Assembly (NCBI GenBank): GCA_965227645.1
Contig: OZ245773.1
Span: forward strand, 4,898,001 to 4,962,000
Source: Flavimaribacter sp024343425
Lineage (GTDB): Bacteria > Pseudomonadota > Alphaproteobacteria > Rhizobiales > Rhizobiaceae
Length of the DNA stretch: 64,000 nt
Direction: 5' to 3'
Of the stretch, positions 25,903 to 35,386 are shown piece after piece (position 1 is the stretch's first letter; each line of letters opens with the position of its first letter). Position numbers and translations under genes: made by a program. Under the pieces are notes generated by a model. It was not told where the DNA came from and did no database searches. It saw only the letters and a program-made list of their open reading frames with translations.

Positions 25903-26733
25903 ATGAGTTCTATGACAGATTACCACGGGATCATGTCGATGTTGGGCGAACGTAATAGAATCATCACCGTAGCCAATCAGAAAGGCGGCGTCGGAAAGAC
26001 GACCACCGCCATAAACCTGGCCACGGCTCTGGCGGCGATTGGCAAGAAGGTTCTCATTGTGGATCTAGATCCGCAGGGCAACGCCAGCACCGGCCTGGGT
26101 ATCGAAAAGCAGGACCGAACCGTATCTTCCTACGATCTTCTGGTCGGATCTGCGCGGATCGAGAAGGCCTGCATGGAAACGGATGTTCCGAATCTTTATA
26201 TTGTGCCTTCCACCATGGACCTTCTTGGCGTCGAAATGGAGATTGCCGGGGAACGCAATCGCGCCTTCCGGCTCAAGGAATCCCTGGCTGAATCTTTTGC
26301 GCTGAGATTCGACTACGTTCTGATCGACTGCCCTCCGTCACTCAATCTCCTCACGATCAACGCCATGGCGGCCGCCCATTCGGTGCTTGTGCCGCTGCAA
26401 TGCGAATTCTTTGCCCTGGAAGGGCTTTCCCAATTGTTGGATACGGTCCGACAGGTTCGGGACTCCCTCAATCCGGATCTGGATATCCAGGGCGTCGTCA
26501 TGACGATGTATGATTCGCGCAACAATCTCGCCAATCAGGTGGTCGATGATGTGCGATCTTATCTGGGCGACAAGGTCTACCGAACCCTGATCCCCCGCAA
26601 TGTACGGGTCTCGGAGGCGCCCTCCTATGGAAAGCCGGCTATACTTTACGATCTCAACTGCTCGGGAAGTCAGGCCTATCTGAGGCTGGCGTCGGAAGTG
26701 ATCCAGCGAGAAAAGGAACGGCAAGCCGCGTAA
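25903..26733 (+). CDS. parA: Chromosome-partitioning ATPase ParA
   Basis: A 276-aa Walker-type ATPase that drives origin segregation with ParB-parS. The deviant Walker A KGGVGKTT is at residues 27-34, with VDLDPQGNAS and VLIDCPPSLNLLT as the other nucleotide-binding segments. It lacks the long N-terminal domain of plasmid type Ia ParA, which fits a chromosomal Soj-like protein. The ATG at 25903 is the likely start, though ATGs at codons 4 and 11 are possible. parB follows after 62 bases. Confidence 0.96.
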   Translation: MSSMTDYHGIMSMLGERNRIITVANQKGGVGKTTTAINLATALAAIGKKVLIVDLDPQGNASTGLGIEKQDRTVSSYDLLVGSARIEKACMETDVPNLYIVPSTMDLLGVEMEIAGERNRAFRLKESLAESFALRFDYVLIDCPPSLNLLTINAMAAAHSVLVPLQCEFFALEGLSQLLDTVRQVRDSLNPDLDIQGVVMTMYDSRNNLANQVVDDVRSYLGDKVYRTLIPRNVRVSEAPSYGKPAILYDLNCSGSQAYLRLASEVIQREKERQAA

Positions 26734-26795
26734 ATCAGGCCTCTGTCGCGTAACTTGCTGATTCTTAAGAGCTTAATCCCAGTATTCATTCTATC

Positions 26796-27695
26796 ATGGC
26801 AGTTGACCGCATGACCGATGACACATCAAAAAGACGTTTGGGACGAGGCCTCGCTGCACTGATCGGCGAAATGGATCAGCCGGCAGGCGCTGGCCAAACG
26901 CCGAAAGCAAACGCGGACGATTCGGTGCCGATAGAATTCGTGCAGCGCAATCCGCGAAACCCGCGCAGGACGTTCGACGAGGCGGAATTGGACGAACTCT
27001 CCCGCTCCATCAGTCAGCACGGTATTGTCCAGCCGGTCGTTGTGCGGACCATGCCGGAGGGCCGCTATGAAATCATTGCCGGTGAAAGGCGCTGGCGCGC
27101 CGCCCAACGCGCCGGTCTGGTGCAGATCCCGGTTCTTATCCGGGATGTGGATGACCGCACGGCTCTGGAGCTCGCGATCGTCGAGAATGTCCAGCGTTCC
27201 GACCTCAATCCAATCGACGAGGCCGAAGGGTATCGTCAGTTGATTTCCGAGCATGGATACACGCAGAACGACCTCGGGGATATCATCGGCAAAAGCCGAA
27301 GCCACGTCGCCAATACGCTGCGCCTGTTGAAACTGCCGCAAAAAGTTCGGGATATGCTGGGCAGAGGCGACCTGTCGGCCGGACATGCGCGGGCCATCGC
27401 GTCAACCTCCAGTCCGGAAAGGCTGGCCGAACAGATTGTTCGCAAGGGACTTTCGGTTCGTGAAGCCGAACGCATGGCTCAAAAGGACGGCGAGGCGTCA
27501 GTAGAACCGCGACCGAAACAAGCACCGAAGGACGCCGATACCTTAGCGCTGGAAAAAATGCTCGGTGATCATCTGGGATTGAACGTTTCGATCAGTCACA
27601 AGGAAAATGGCGGTTTCCTGCGCGTCGACTACAAAACCCTCGATCAGCTCGATGATCTTTGTCGCGTTCTTCAGTCTGCGCACCGGCCGCAATAG
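26796..27695 (+). CDS. parB: Chromosome-partitioning CTPase ParB
   Basis: A 299-aa ParB/Spo0J. The N-terminal KRRLGRGLAALIGE is the ParA-interacting peptide. The CTP-binding region holds GIVQPVVVR and GERRWRA (residues 96-102), the helix-turn-helix for parS recognition is around 155-180 (NDLGDIIGKSRSHVANTL), and a C-terminal dimerisation domain closes the protein. Four parS-type sites lie 1.5-8.4 kb upstream. The ATG at 26796 or the one five codons later may be used. Confidence 0.96.
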   Translation: MAVDRMTDDTSKRRLGRGLAALIGEMDQPAGAGQTPKANADDSVPIEFVQRNPRNPRRTFDEAELDELSRSISQHGIVQPVVVRTMPEGRYEIIAGERRWRAAQRAGLVQIPVLIRDVDDRTALELAIVENVQRSDLNPIDEAEGYRQLISEHGYTQNDLGDIIGKSRSHVANTLRLLKLPQKVRDMLGRGDLSAGHARAIASTSSPERLAEQIVRKGLSVREAERMAQKDGEASVEPRPKQAPKDADTLALEKMLGDHLGLNVSISHKENGGFLRVDYKTLDQLDDLCRVLQSAHRPQ

Positions 27696-27732
27696 GCGGA
27701 CGAAACACCGAATTCCCGAAACAAAGCCAGAT

Positions 27733-28776
27733 TTACCTCGGCTGTCTGCGCGAAGACCGTATGGCCAGCGCCAGCAAGGCCTGACGGGAAATGCTTTCCT
27801 CCAGGGCCGGCTGTCTTCGCGTTTCGAGTATCGAGCGATTGAGATGGTCAAGCGCTGCGCCCGTCGCCTTGGCGGACCAGGATGAGAGGGCTTTTTCAAA
27901 GGCCGGCTTGCGACGAAAATGCATTCTCGGCGCATACTTCTGTAATGCGCCAGATGCAGGCATACGCCCCTTCTCCATTGCAGAACGCACGAGATCGATC
28001 AGCTGAAATTGACGCAGACAGGCCTGAAGCACAGGAAAAATCTGGGTTTTTGAGGCTATGATGCGCGACAGAGCGTTATCGAGCCCGGGAAGATCCCCGG
28101 AAAGCACGCAATCGACCGCGGTGTCGACTGAAAGTGACGAGGCGTCGCCGACAATCTCGATTACATCACTTTCTCCAACCACGTCGCGGCCGTGACAATA
28201 GAGCGCCAGTTTTTTCAGTTCGCCGCGCGACGCCAGTCTGTCGCCGCCGAGGTGTTCGATCAGGATCTGTCTGGCGGCTGCGTCAATGCGCAATCCGGCG
28301 GAGACGAGTTCCTCGTCAATCAGCGCGTGAATGCTGCGTCCATCGTCGCCATAGCAAGGCAAGGCCATGCAGGTAGCTGCGGATTCGGCCGCTTTTCTCA
28401 GAGATGCGGATTTCTTGAGATCTCCGGCTTCGACAAGAAACACCATGTCGTCAGGCGGATCGGAATCAATCGCGTTGATCGCCTCGACGATTGTTTTGTC
28501 GCTTCCGCCTGCCTTGACCCACACCAGTCGTTTTCCGCCGAACAAGCCTACGGAGTTGATTTCATCGAGGATTTTTAGTGAGTCCGACTGCAGATCGCTG
28601 CTGTCGAGCCTGGTGACATTGAACGGGTCCGAAACATCAACGCCAGACTTGCCGGCGAGCAGCGAAGCGCGTTCGGAAACCAGACCGCGATCTGGACCGT
28701 AAACAAGAAAAATCGTGAAAGCGGAAACCGATCCCTTCAGAAAGGAGTCGACTTCATGAGCCTTCTTCTGCGCCAA
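27733..28776 (-). CDS. holA: DNA polymerase III delta subunit
   Basis: A 347-aa clamp-loader delta subunit that opens the beta sliding clamp. Recognisable features are the N-terminal AFTIFLVYGPDRGLVSERA strand-loop, the EINSVGLFGGKRLVWVKAGG segment and the C-terminal helical collar domain. It lacks a functional P-loop, as expected for delta. It follows lptE by two bases in the leftward leuS-lptE-holA operon. Confidence 0.93.
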   Translation of the reverse strand: MAQKKAHEVDSFLKGSVSAFTIFLVYGPDRGLVSERASLLAGKSGVDVSDPFNVTRLDSSDLQSDSLKILDEINSVGLFGGKRLVWVKAGGSDKTIVEAINAIDSDPPDDMVFLVEAGDLKKSASLRKAAESAATCMALPCYGDDGRSIHALIDEELVSAGLRIDAAARQILIEHLGGDRLASRGELKKLALYCHGRDVVGESDVIEIVGDASSLSVDTAVDCVLSGDLPGLDNALSRIIASKTQIFPVLQACLRQFQLIDLVRSAMEKGRMPASGALQKYAPRMHFRRKPAFEKALSSWSAKATGAALDHLNRSILETRRQPALEESISRQALLALAIRSSRRQPR

Positions 28777-28778
28777 GA

Positions 28779-29339
28779 TCAGCTCCTGGCTTGCCGCCTG
28801 TTCAAGACGCTCGCCGTGTCGGCGCGAATTATCTCGGCCAGTTCCTGGGCCGCCCGATCTTCAGCGTCACGCTTTGCGCGGTTGTTGGCGAATTCCTGGG
28901 TGTTCTGGTCGTAGAATGTCGTGACCTTGCGCGTGCCCTTGTAAATTTCCTCGCCGGTGGAGGTCAGCGTAATTGTGTAATTGGCAGTCGCAAGGATCCG
29001 ACGGGAAACAATGCCGTTCAACAGGCCGTCGCGCAGCGCTCGGCTAGCTTGCGTATTGACCTTCAGATCCATCGTATATTCCGGATTGGAAGGCTCGCCC
29101 GCACCACCCGAAAACATGAAAATCAGTTCATTGCGCAATTCCAGCGCAACCCTGTCTGCGACCGGCTTGATAGCGACGGATGAGAGTAGGGCGCGGGTCG
29201 ACGTTTCCGGGGCCAGCGTCGAGGTATTCTGATAGTACAGCGGTTGGACCTGACAGGCCTGCAGGGTAAACGCGGCGCCGGCCAGCGCTGTAGCCGCGAG
29301 AGCAATCCTGCCGATGCGGCGAAGTTCAAATGACGACAT
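28779..29339 (-). CDS. lptE: LPS-assembly lipoprotein LptE
   Basis: A 186-aa lipoprotein that plugs and assembles the LptD outer-membrane LPS translocon. The signal peptide (residues 1-28) ends in the lipobox LQAC with lipidated Cys29. The rest is the small LptE fold with SRRILATANYTITLTSTGEEIYKG. ATG at 29339 overlaps the leuS stop by 14 bases, so coupling is likely. The frame's earlier start at 29363 lies further into leuS. Confidence 0.92.
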   Translation of the reverse strand: MSSFELRRIGRIALAATALAGAAFTLQACQVQPLYYQNTSTLAPETSTRALLSSVAIKPVADRVALELRNELIFMFSGGAGEPSNPEYTMDLKVNTQASRALRDGLLNGIVSRRILATANYTITLTSTGEEIYKGTRKVTTFYDQNTQEFANNRAKRDAEDRAAQELAEIIRADTASVLNRRQARS

Positions 29340-31944
29340 TGACGATCCTCTGCGGTACCACAATGATCTTGCGCGGCGCTTTGCCTGACAGGGCAGACTG
29401 AACGGCCGGAAGTTCCAGCACGGCGTTTTCTACAGTCTGTTGATCCGCATCACGGGCAATTGCCAGTTCAGCCCTCTTCTTGCCGTTGATCTGCACCGGC
29501 AAGGTTACGGTACTGTCAATGACCAATGCCGGATCGTATGCCGGCCAGTCCAATTTGGCAACAAGGGACTTGCCGCCAAGCAAGGCGTTGCATTCCTCGG
29601 CGAAATGCGGCGTCATCGGCGCCATGACTGCGATGAGGATTTCAACCGCCTCGCGCAAGGCGCCAGACAGAGCGGCGTCCGCCTGACCTTCCGCAACAGA
29701 GCGGAGCGGACCCGCAATTTCATTGACCAATTCATAAATACGCGCGATCGCCTTATTGAAGGCGAGCCGCTCGATATCCTCGCCGACGGCCTTGAGCGTG
29801 CGGTGGGCGGCTCTCGAAACGGAAGCAGCGTCGCCGGCGCTCGCCGCGGCAGGCGCAACCTCCCGCAGCGTATCGGCCGCGTCTCCAATCAGTCTCCAGC
29901 TGCGCTGGAGGAAGCGATAGGCGCCCTCGACGCCCGCTTCGGTCCAGATGACATCGCGGTCCGGCGGAGAATCGGACAGCATGAAGAACCGCGCCGTGTC
30001 CGCCCCGAAGGACGCAATAATGTCATCGGGATCGACCACATTCCGGGTCGATTTCGACATCTTTTCAATTGCGCCAATGGTCAATTCTTCGCCGGAGTCC
30101 AGATGGATGGCGCGTCGAGCGCCGTCCACTTCCTCCAGCTTGACCTCCGCGGGCGTAACCCATCCGTCTTTGCCGCGATAGGTCTCGTGCACCACCATGC
30201 CCTGGGTGAACAGTCCCCTGAACGGTTCTTTGACGTCCAGATGGCCGGCGATTTTCATGGCCCGCGAAAAGAAGCGGGAATAAAGGAGATGCAAGATGGC
30301 GTGTTCGATGCCGCCGATATACTGGTCGACGGGCAGCCACGCGTCCGCAGCTGCTGGATCGGTCGGTTCACTGACGTCAGGCGCGGTGAAACGGGCGAAA
30401 TACCAGGACGAGTCGACAAATGTATCCATCGTGTCGGTTTCACGCTTCGCCGGTGAACCGCATTTGGGACAAGCAACATTGCGCCAGGTCGGGTGTCGGT
30501 CGAGCGGGTTGCCCGGTTTGTCGAAGTCGATATCGTCCGGAAGCGAGACCGGCAGGTCTTCCCGGCGCAGTGGAACCACGCCGCAGGCGTCGCAATGGAC
30601 GACCGGAATAGGGCAACCCCAGTAGCGTTGGCGTGAAATTCCCCAGTCGCGAAGGCGGTAGTTGACCTGGCGAAAAGCCTGTTGTTTGCCGGCTACGGTG
30701 TTGTCTCCGAGCTTCTCCGCAACCGCGTCGAAGGCCTCCTGCGGAGTCAATCCGTCCAGAAACCTGGAATTGATCATCACCCCGTCGCCGACATAGGCGT
30801 CTTCAGTAATCTGGAATGACGTCGGATCTTCGCCCTTCGGCATCACGACGGCTGTTACCGGCAGACCATACCTGTTGGCGAAGTCCAGGTCGCGCTGGTC
30901 GCCGGAGGGGCAACCGAAGATCGCGCCGGTTCCGTAGTCCATCAGCACGAAATTCGCGACATAGACGGGCAGCGTCCAGGTCTCGTCGAAGGGGTGGCGT
31001 ACACGGATTCCCGTGTCGAAACCGACCTTTTCAGCGGTTTCGAGCGCCGCCAGCGATGTCCCGGCCCGGCGACACTCCTGACAGAATGCGGCGAGTTCCG
31101 GATTGGAGCTCGCGGCGCTCAGCGCCAGCGGGTGGTCGGCGGCGATCGCCATGAAGGACGCGCCGAATATGGTGTCCGGACGCGTTGTGTAGACCTCGAG
31201 CAGGTCTTCGCCGGCGGGCGCCGTGTCACTGACGATTTCCCAGCTGATATGCAGACCATCGGACCGTCCGATCCAGTTTTTTTGCATCAACCGGACCTTT
31301 TCCGGCCACTGATCGAGTTCTTCCAGGGATTCGAGCAGGTCTTCGCTGAAATCCGTTATCCTGAAGAACCACTGGGTCAGTTCGCGCTGTTCCACAAGCG
31401 CGCCAGAGCGCCAGCCGCGGCCGTCTATGACCTGTTCATTGGCCAGAACCGTCTGGTCGACGGGATCCCAGTTGACCTTGGACTGTTTTCTGTAAACCAG
31501 GCCATGCTCGAGAAAATCCAGAAACAATTGCTGCTGGTGATGGTAATATTCGACGTCGCAGGTGGCGAATTCGCGCGACCAGTCAAGCGACAGACCCATC
31601 GATTTCAATTGGGTCCGCATCGTGTCGATATTGCCGTAGGTCCACTCCTTCGGATGAACCTTGTTCTGCATGGCGGCGTTTTCCGCCGGCATGCCGAAGG
31701 CGTCCCACCCCATGGGATGCAGCACGTTATGGCCCCGGGCGCGCTTGTAGCGCGCGACGACGTCGCCCATGGCGTAGTTGCGCACATGGCCCATGTGAAT
31801 GCGTCCCGAAGGATAGGGAAACATCTCCAGGACATAGTATTTCGGGCGCGGGTCGTCATTGGCTGTTTCAAACAGCCTTTGTTCCTGCCAAATTTTTTGC
31901 CAGCGCGGTTCGGCGTCGCGCGGATTGTAACGCTCAATGGCCAT
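29326..31944 (-). CDS. leuS: Leucyl-tRNA synthetase
   Basis: An 872-aa class I aminoacyl-tRNA synthetase. The HIGH motif appears as PYPSGRIHMGH (residues 44-53), the CP1 editing domain follows with its GCPSGDQRD segment, and the KMSKS loop is IEKMSKSTRN. The C-terminal anticodon-binding domain is complete. It is the first gene of the leftward leuS-lptE-holA operon and is divergent from the PLPBP gene. Confidence 0.97.
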   Translation of the reverse strand: MAIERYNPRDAEPRWQKIWQEQRLFETANDDPRPKYYVLEMFPYPSGRIHMGHVRNYAMGDVVARYKRARGHNVLHPMGWDAFGMPAENAAMQNKVHPKEWTYGNIDTMRTQLKSMGLSLDWSREFATCDVEYYHHQQQLFLDFLEHGLVYRKQSKVNWDPVDQTVLANEQVIDGRGWRSGALVEQRELTQWFFRITDFSEDLLESLEELDQWPEKVRLMQKNWIGRSDGLHISWEIVSDTAPAGEDLLEVYTTRPDTIFGASFMAIAADHPLALSAASSNPELAAFCQECRRAGTSLAALETAEKVGFDTGIRVRHPFDETWTLPVYVANFVLMDYGTGAIFGCPSGDQRDLDFANRYGLPVTAVVMPKGEDPTSFQITEDAYVGDGVMINSRFLDGLTPQEAFDAVAEKLGDNTVAGKQQAFRQVNYRLRDWGISRQRYWGCPIPVVHCDACGVVPLRREDLPVSLPDDIDFDKPGNPLDRHPTWRNVACPKCGSPAKRETDTMDTFVDSSWYFARFTAPDVSEPTDPAAADAWLPVDQYIGGIEHAILHLLYSRFFSRAMKIAGHLDVKEPFRGLFTQGMVVHETYRGKDGWVTPAEVKLEEVDGARRAIHLDSGEELTIGAIEKMSKSTRNVVDPDDIIASFGADTARFFMLSDSPPDRDVIWTEAGVEGAYRFLQRSWRLIGDAADTLREVAPAAASAGDAASVSRAAHRTLKAVGEDIERLAFNKAIARIYELVNEIAGPLRSVAEGQADAALSGALREAVEILIAVMAPMTPHFAEECNALLGGKSLVAKLDWPAYDPALVIDSTVTLPVQINGKKRAELAIARDADQQTVENAVLELPAVQSALSGKAPRKIIVVPQRIVNVVI

Positions 31945-31974
31945 AAAAGGTGGGATCCGTAGTCTTCCACAAGT

Positions 31975-31997
31975 TTTCGTGGACCTTCACCACGAAA
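31975..31997. repeat. 8-bp inverted repeat upstream of leuS
   Basis: TTTCGTGG (31975-31982) and CCACGAAA (31990-31997) are perfect complements around a 7-base loop. They lie 31 bases before the leuS start, so a leuS transcript could fold a hairpin in its 5' untranslated region. No T-box-like elements are recognisable, and function is unknown. Confidence 0.4.
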
Positions 31998-32169
31998 CCC
32001 GGCAAGGGTCAACCGTGAAGTCGAAGCAACGTTCGGTAAAATCGGCGATATTCCATTGTCACGCGATACCGTCTATGAACCGATGACCCAAGGAGAAAGA
32101 GATGACATCGGCAAGGAGCCATGGCGTTTTGTCGTACCCAGGTAAGGAAAGGAAACCGAAATCCACGAT

Positions 32170-32838
32170 ATGAGCGAGCAACTCAAGGCGGTGAAATCGA
32201 ATATAGCGGCGGCGGAGCGTTCGGCCGGGCGGAAAGAAGGCTCGGTCACACTGGTCGCCGTGTCGAAGACCTTCGACGCAGACGCCATTCGACCCGTCAT
32301 CGACGCCGGTCAGCATATTTTCGGGGAAAATCGCGTCCAGGAGGCCCAATCCAAGTGGCCAGGCCTCAAGGAAGAGTATCCCGATATCGAATTGCATCTG
32401 ATCGGGCCACTGCAGTCCAACAAGACAGCCGACGCTGTCGCCCTGTTTGATGTCATAGAAACCGTCGATCGCGAAAAGATCGCCAAAACGATCGCCGAAG
32501 AATCGCGCAGGCAGGGCCGTGCGCCAAGGCTTTATGTGCAAGTCAACACCGGATCTGAACCGCAGAAAGCTGGCGTTGCGCCGGACCAGACACTGGATTT
32601 CGTCAATTTCTGTCGCAATACCTATGGCCTCGCCATAGAGGGATTGATGTGCATCCCGCCCTTTGACGAAAATCCGGGGCCGCACTTCGCTTTGCTGGAA
32701 AAACTCGCTCATCAGGCTGGTCTTGAGAGGCTGTCGATGGGCATGTCGGCGGATTACGAGACCGCCGTCGCATTCGGCGCCACCTCGGTTAGGGTCGGGT
32801 CGGCGATATTCGGCGTGCGCGACAAGAAGACCGGATAA
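32170..32838 (+). CDS. PLP homeostasis protein (YggS/PROSC family)
   Basis: A 222-aa pyridoxal-phosphate-binding single-barrel protein of the YggS/PLPBP family, which buffers PLP and influences amino-acid pools. The PLP lysine is K33 in LVAVSKT; HLIGPLQSNK, LMCIPPF and the C-terminal LSMGMSADYETA with RVGSAIFG complete the signature. It is divergent from leuS and 75 bases before prpE. Pyridoxal kinase (pdxY) lies 11 kb away. Confidence 0.94.
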   Translation: MSEQLKAVKSNIAAAERSAGRKEGSVTLVAVSKTFDADAIRPVIDAGQHIFGENRVQEAQSKWPGLKEEYPDIELHLIGPLQSNKTADAVALFDVIETVDREKIAKTIAEESRRQGRAPRLYVQVNTGSEPQKAGVAPDQTLDFVNFCRNTYGLAIEGLMCIPPFDENPGPHFALLEKLAHQAGLERLSMGMSADYETAVAFGATSVRVGSAIFGVRDKKTG

Positions 32839-32913
32839 GCCGATGGTTTGATTTACGTCATGGCGGTTTTCCGGTAACCGAATTCTCATAAAGGTCATTA
32901 GCGGGAGGAGATA

Positions 32914-34833
32914 ATGACAAGCAGGTATCCGTCAGAGTACCGGCGCTGGAGCGAGGATCCGGAGGCGTTCTGGGCTGAAGCCGCCAAGGCGATCGACTGG
33001 TTTGAACCGTGGGACAGCGTTTTCGACGCACAGGCCGGCGTTTACGGACGCTGGTTCAATGGCGCCAAAACAAACACCTGCTACAATTGCGTTGATCGGC
33101 ACATTCAGAACGGACGCGGCGACCAGGCGGCGCTGATCTATGACAGCCCGATAACCGGAGCGAAGAAGACTTTCACCTTTCTTGAACTGCGAGACGAGGT
33201 CTCAACGCTTGCCGCGGTCATCCGTGATCTGGGCGTTTCGAAAGGGGATCGGGTCATCATCTACATGCCGATGACGCCCGAAGCGGTTTTCGCGATGCTC
33301 GCCTGTGCGCGCATCGGGGCAATCCACTCCGTGGTGTTCGGCGGGTTCGCCGGTCCGGAACTGGCGACGAGACTGGACGACGCCAGGCCCGACCTCATCA
33401 TTGCGGCCTCCTGCGGCGTCGAACCGGGACGGATCGTTCCTTATAAACCCATGCTTGACGAGGCGATCGACCTCGCCTCCCACAAGCCGCGCGCCTGTCT
33501 TGTCTTTCAGCGCGAACAGCACGAATGCGATCTCATTGACGGTCGCGACGTGGATTTCGCCAGTGCGATGGAAAGCGCGCGCGCTGCTGGTCGGAGCGCC
33601 GACTGCGAGCCGGTCGAGGCAACCGATCCACTCTATATTCTCTACACGTCCGGAACCACCGGTCAGCCAAAGGGCGTGGTGCGCGACAATGGCGGCCATA
33701 TGGTTGCGCTCGCCTGGTCCATGCACGCCATATACGGGATGCAGCCGGGTGAAGTCTTCTGGGCGGCTTCGGATGTCGGCTGGGTGGTCGGCCATTCCTA
33801 CATCGTCTACGCGCCGCTGCTGAACGGCAACGCTACGGTGCTGTTCGAGGGCAAGCCGGTTGGAACGCCGGATGCCGGAACTTTCTGGAGGGTCATAGCG
33901 GAGCACAAGGTAGCGGCGCTATTTACGGCGCCGACGGCCTTCCGGGCGATCAAGAAGGAGGATCCGGAAGGAAAATTCATCGCCGGGCACGACCTTGATC
34001 ATTTCCGCACGCTGTTTTTAGCCGGCGAACGCGCCGATCCGGACACGATCGAATGGGCGCGAACGAAATTGGGCGTTCCGGTCATCGATCACTGGTGGCA
34101 GACCGAAACGGGCTGGACCATTGCGGGGAACCCCGTCGGACTTGGCGCCTTGACCGTCAAACCCGGTTCCTCGGCGGTCGCAATGCCGGGCTATGACATC
34201 AGGATCCTCGATGACGCCGGTCATCCGGTGGAGGACGGAAAACTTGGCAATATCGTCGTGAAACTTCCGTTGCCGCCTGGATGCCTGCCAACCTTGTGGA
34301 ACGCGGATTCCCGGTTTCGAGACACCTATCTTGCGGAATTTCCGGGTTACTACAAGACAGCGGACGCGGGCTATATCGATGCCGACGGATACCTGTTCAT
34401 CATGGCGCGCACGGACGACATCATCAATGTGGCGGGTCACCGGTTGTCGACCGGCGCCATGGAAGAGGTGATCGCCGGCCATCCGGATGTCGCCGAATGC
34501 GCGGTGATCGGCATCAAGGATCAACTGAAGGGGCAGCTTCCGGTCGGCTTCGTGATACTCAACACCGGCGTTACACGGTCGCCGGAGGAGATCGAGCAGG
34601 AACTGGTCCGCGAAGTTCGAACCCATATCGGCCCGGTCGCTGCCTTCAAGGTCGCCATTGTCGTCAATCGGTTGCCGAAGACCCGATCTGGAAAGATATT
34701 GCGTGGAACCATGCAGAAGATCGCCGACGGCCAGGCATGGAAGATGCCGGCGACGATCGACGATCCCGCCATCCTGACAGAAATAGACGATGCGCTCAGT
34801 GCGCGCGGCTTCGCCAAGAAGGCTGCGTCTTAG
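32914..34833 (+). CDS. prpE: Propionyl-CoA synthetase
   Basis: A 639-aa AMP-forming acyl-CoA synthetase. The P-loop YTSGTTGQPKG, the YXXTE-like WWQTETGW and the C-terminal LPKTRSGKILRG, whose lysine is the usual acetylation site, are intact. The N-terminus (EDPEAFWAEAAKAIDWFEPWD) and LYILYTSG segments resemble PrpE more than Acs, which is also present in this window. It activates propionate to propionyl-CoA. A GGGAGGAG ribosome binding site precedes the ATG. Confidence 0.9.
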   Translation: MTSRYPSEYRRWSEDPEAFWAEAAKAIDWFEPWDSVFDAQAGVYGRWFNGAKTNTCYNCVDRHIQNGRGDQAALIYDSPITGAKKTFTFLELRDEVSTLAAVIRDLGVSKGDRVIIYMPMTPEAVFAMLACARIGAIHSVVFGGFAGPELATRLDDARPDLIIAASCGVEPGRIVPYKPMLDEAIDLASHKPRACLVFQREQHECDLIDGRDVDFASAMESARAAGRSADCEPVEATDPLYILYTSGTTGQPKGVVRDNGGHMVALAWSMHAIYGMQPGEVFWAASDVGWVVGHSYIVYAPLLNGNATVLFEGKPVGTPDAGTFWRVIAEHKVAALFTAPTAFRAIKKEDPEGKFIAGHDLDHFRTLFLAGERADPDTIEWARTKLGVPVIDHWWQTETGWTIAGNPVGLGALTVKPGSSAVAMPGYDIRILDDAGHPVEDGKLGNIVVKLPLPPGCLPTLWNADSRFRDTYLAEFPGYYKTADAGYIDADGYLFIMARTDDIINVAGHRLSTGAMEEVIAGHPDVAECAVIGIKDQLKGQLPVGFVILNTGVTRSPEEIEQELVREVRTHIGPVAAFKVAIVVNRLPKTRSGKILRGTMQKIADGQAWKMPATIDDPAILTEIDDALSARGFAKKAAS

Positions 34834-34924
34834 GCGCAGTCCTTCCGAAACAGCGGTTTTGCGGCATTGAACTATGGCGCCGCCAGGCGACGGCTTGCCA
34901 AAATTATCCGATATGGCACGATCT

Positions 34925-34946
34925 TCCTGACAGAATGCTGTCAGGA
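34925..34946. promoter_or_regulatory. Inverted repeat upstream of the VOC gene, candidate WYL-regulator operator
   Basis: TCCTGACAG (34925-34933) and CTGTCAGGA (34938-34946) are perfect 9-base arms around AATG. The repeat ends 43 bases before the VOC gene start, where an operator would overlap or follow the promoter. The adjacent WYL/HTH regulator gene is a natural candidate to bind it. The hairpin alternative (a terminator for prpE) is weaker, as no T-run follows. Confidence 0.5.
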
Positions 34947-34989
34947 GGGGTGTGCGATAGTTCTCCCGTCAAACAGCAAGGAGACTATC

Positions 34990-35364
34990 ATGTCCACGAT
35001 ACTTCCCCAGAACGCCATCGTCTGGTTTGAAATTCCGGTCAGCGATTTCGCAGCCGCCCAGTCTTTCTACAACACCGTTTTCAAGACCGAACTGGTCGTC
35101 AACGAAACCGCCGCCAATCCTATCGCCGTATTTCCCTGCGAGAATCCGCAGAACGGAGTCGGAGGTCACATTTACGAGGGCAAGGCGGCGGACGCCGGCA
35201 AAGGCGTCACGGTGCATCTCGCCGCGCCGGATTCCGTGGAGGAAACGATGGATCGGCTGATCGCCCAGCGCGGCAAGGTCGTGTCGGACATTATTTCCAT
35301 TCCGGCCGGCCGTTTCGTCTATTGTCTCGACCCGGACGGCAACAGCATCGGCGTCTTCAAATGA
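34990..35364 (+). CDS. VOC-family (glyoxalase/bleomycin-resistance fold) protein
   Basis: A 124-aa vicinal-oxygen-chelate protein with two beta-alpha-beta-beta-beta modules. WFEIPVSDFAAAQSFYNTVF opens the first, and the second ends in the YCLDPDGNSIGVF signature. The substrate cannot be told. The ATG at 34990 has an AAGGAG ribosome binding site at 34978; the frame's earlier start (34867) is not family-like. The gene is flanked by inverted repeats and followed by a WYL regulator, a common VOC/YafY pairing. Confidence 0.88.
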   Translation: MSTILPQNAIVWFEIPVSDFAAAQSFYNTVFKTELVVNETAANPIAVFPCENPQNGVGGHIYEGKAADAGKGVTVHLAAPDSVEETMDRLIAQRGKVVSDIISIPAGRFVYCLDPDGNSIGVFK

Positions 35365-35384
35365 TCTCACAGGATCCTGTGAGA
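35365..35384. repeat. Perfect 20-bp palindrome between VOC gene and WYL regulator
   Basis: TCTCACAGGATCCTGTGAGA begins directly after the VOC stop codon and is perfectly self-complementary. It could be a DNA operator for the downstream regulator gene, since a true zero-loop palindrome forms a poor RNA hairpin. Its sequence differs from the repeat upstream of the VOC gene. Confidence 0.55.
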
Positions 35385-35386
35385 CA

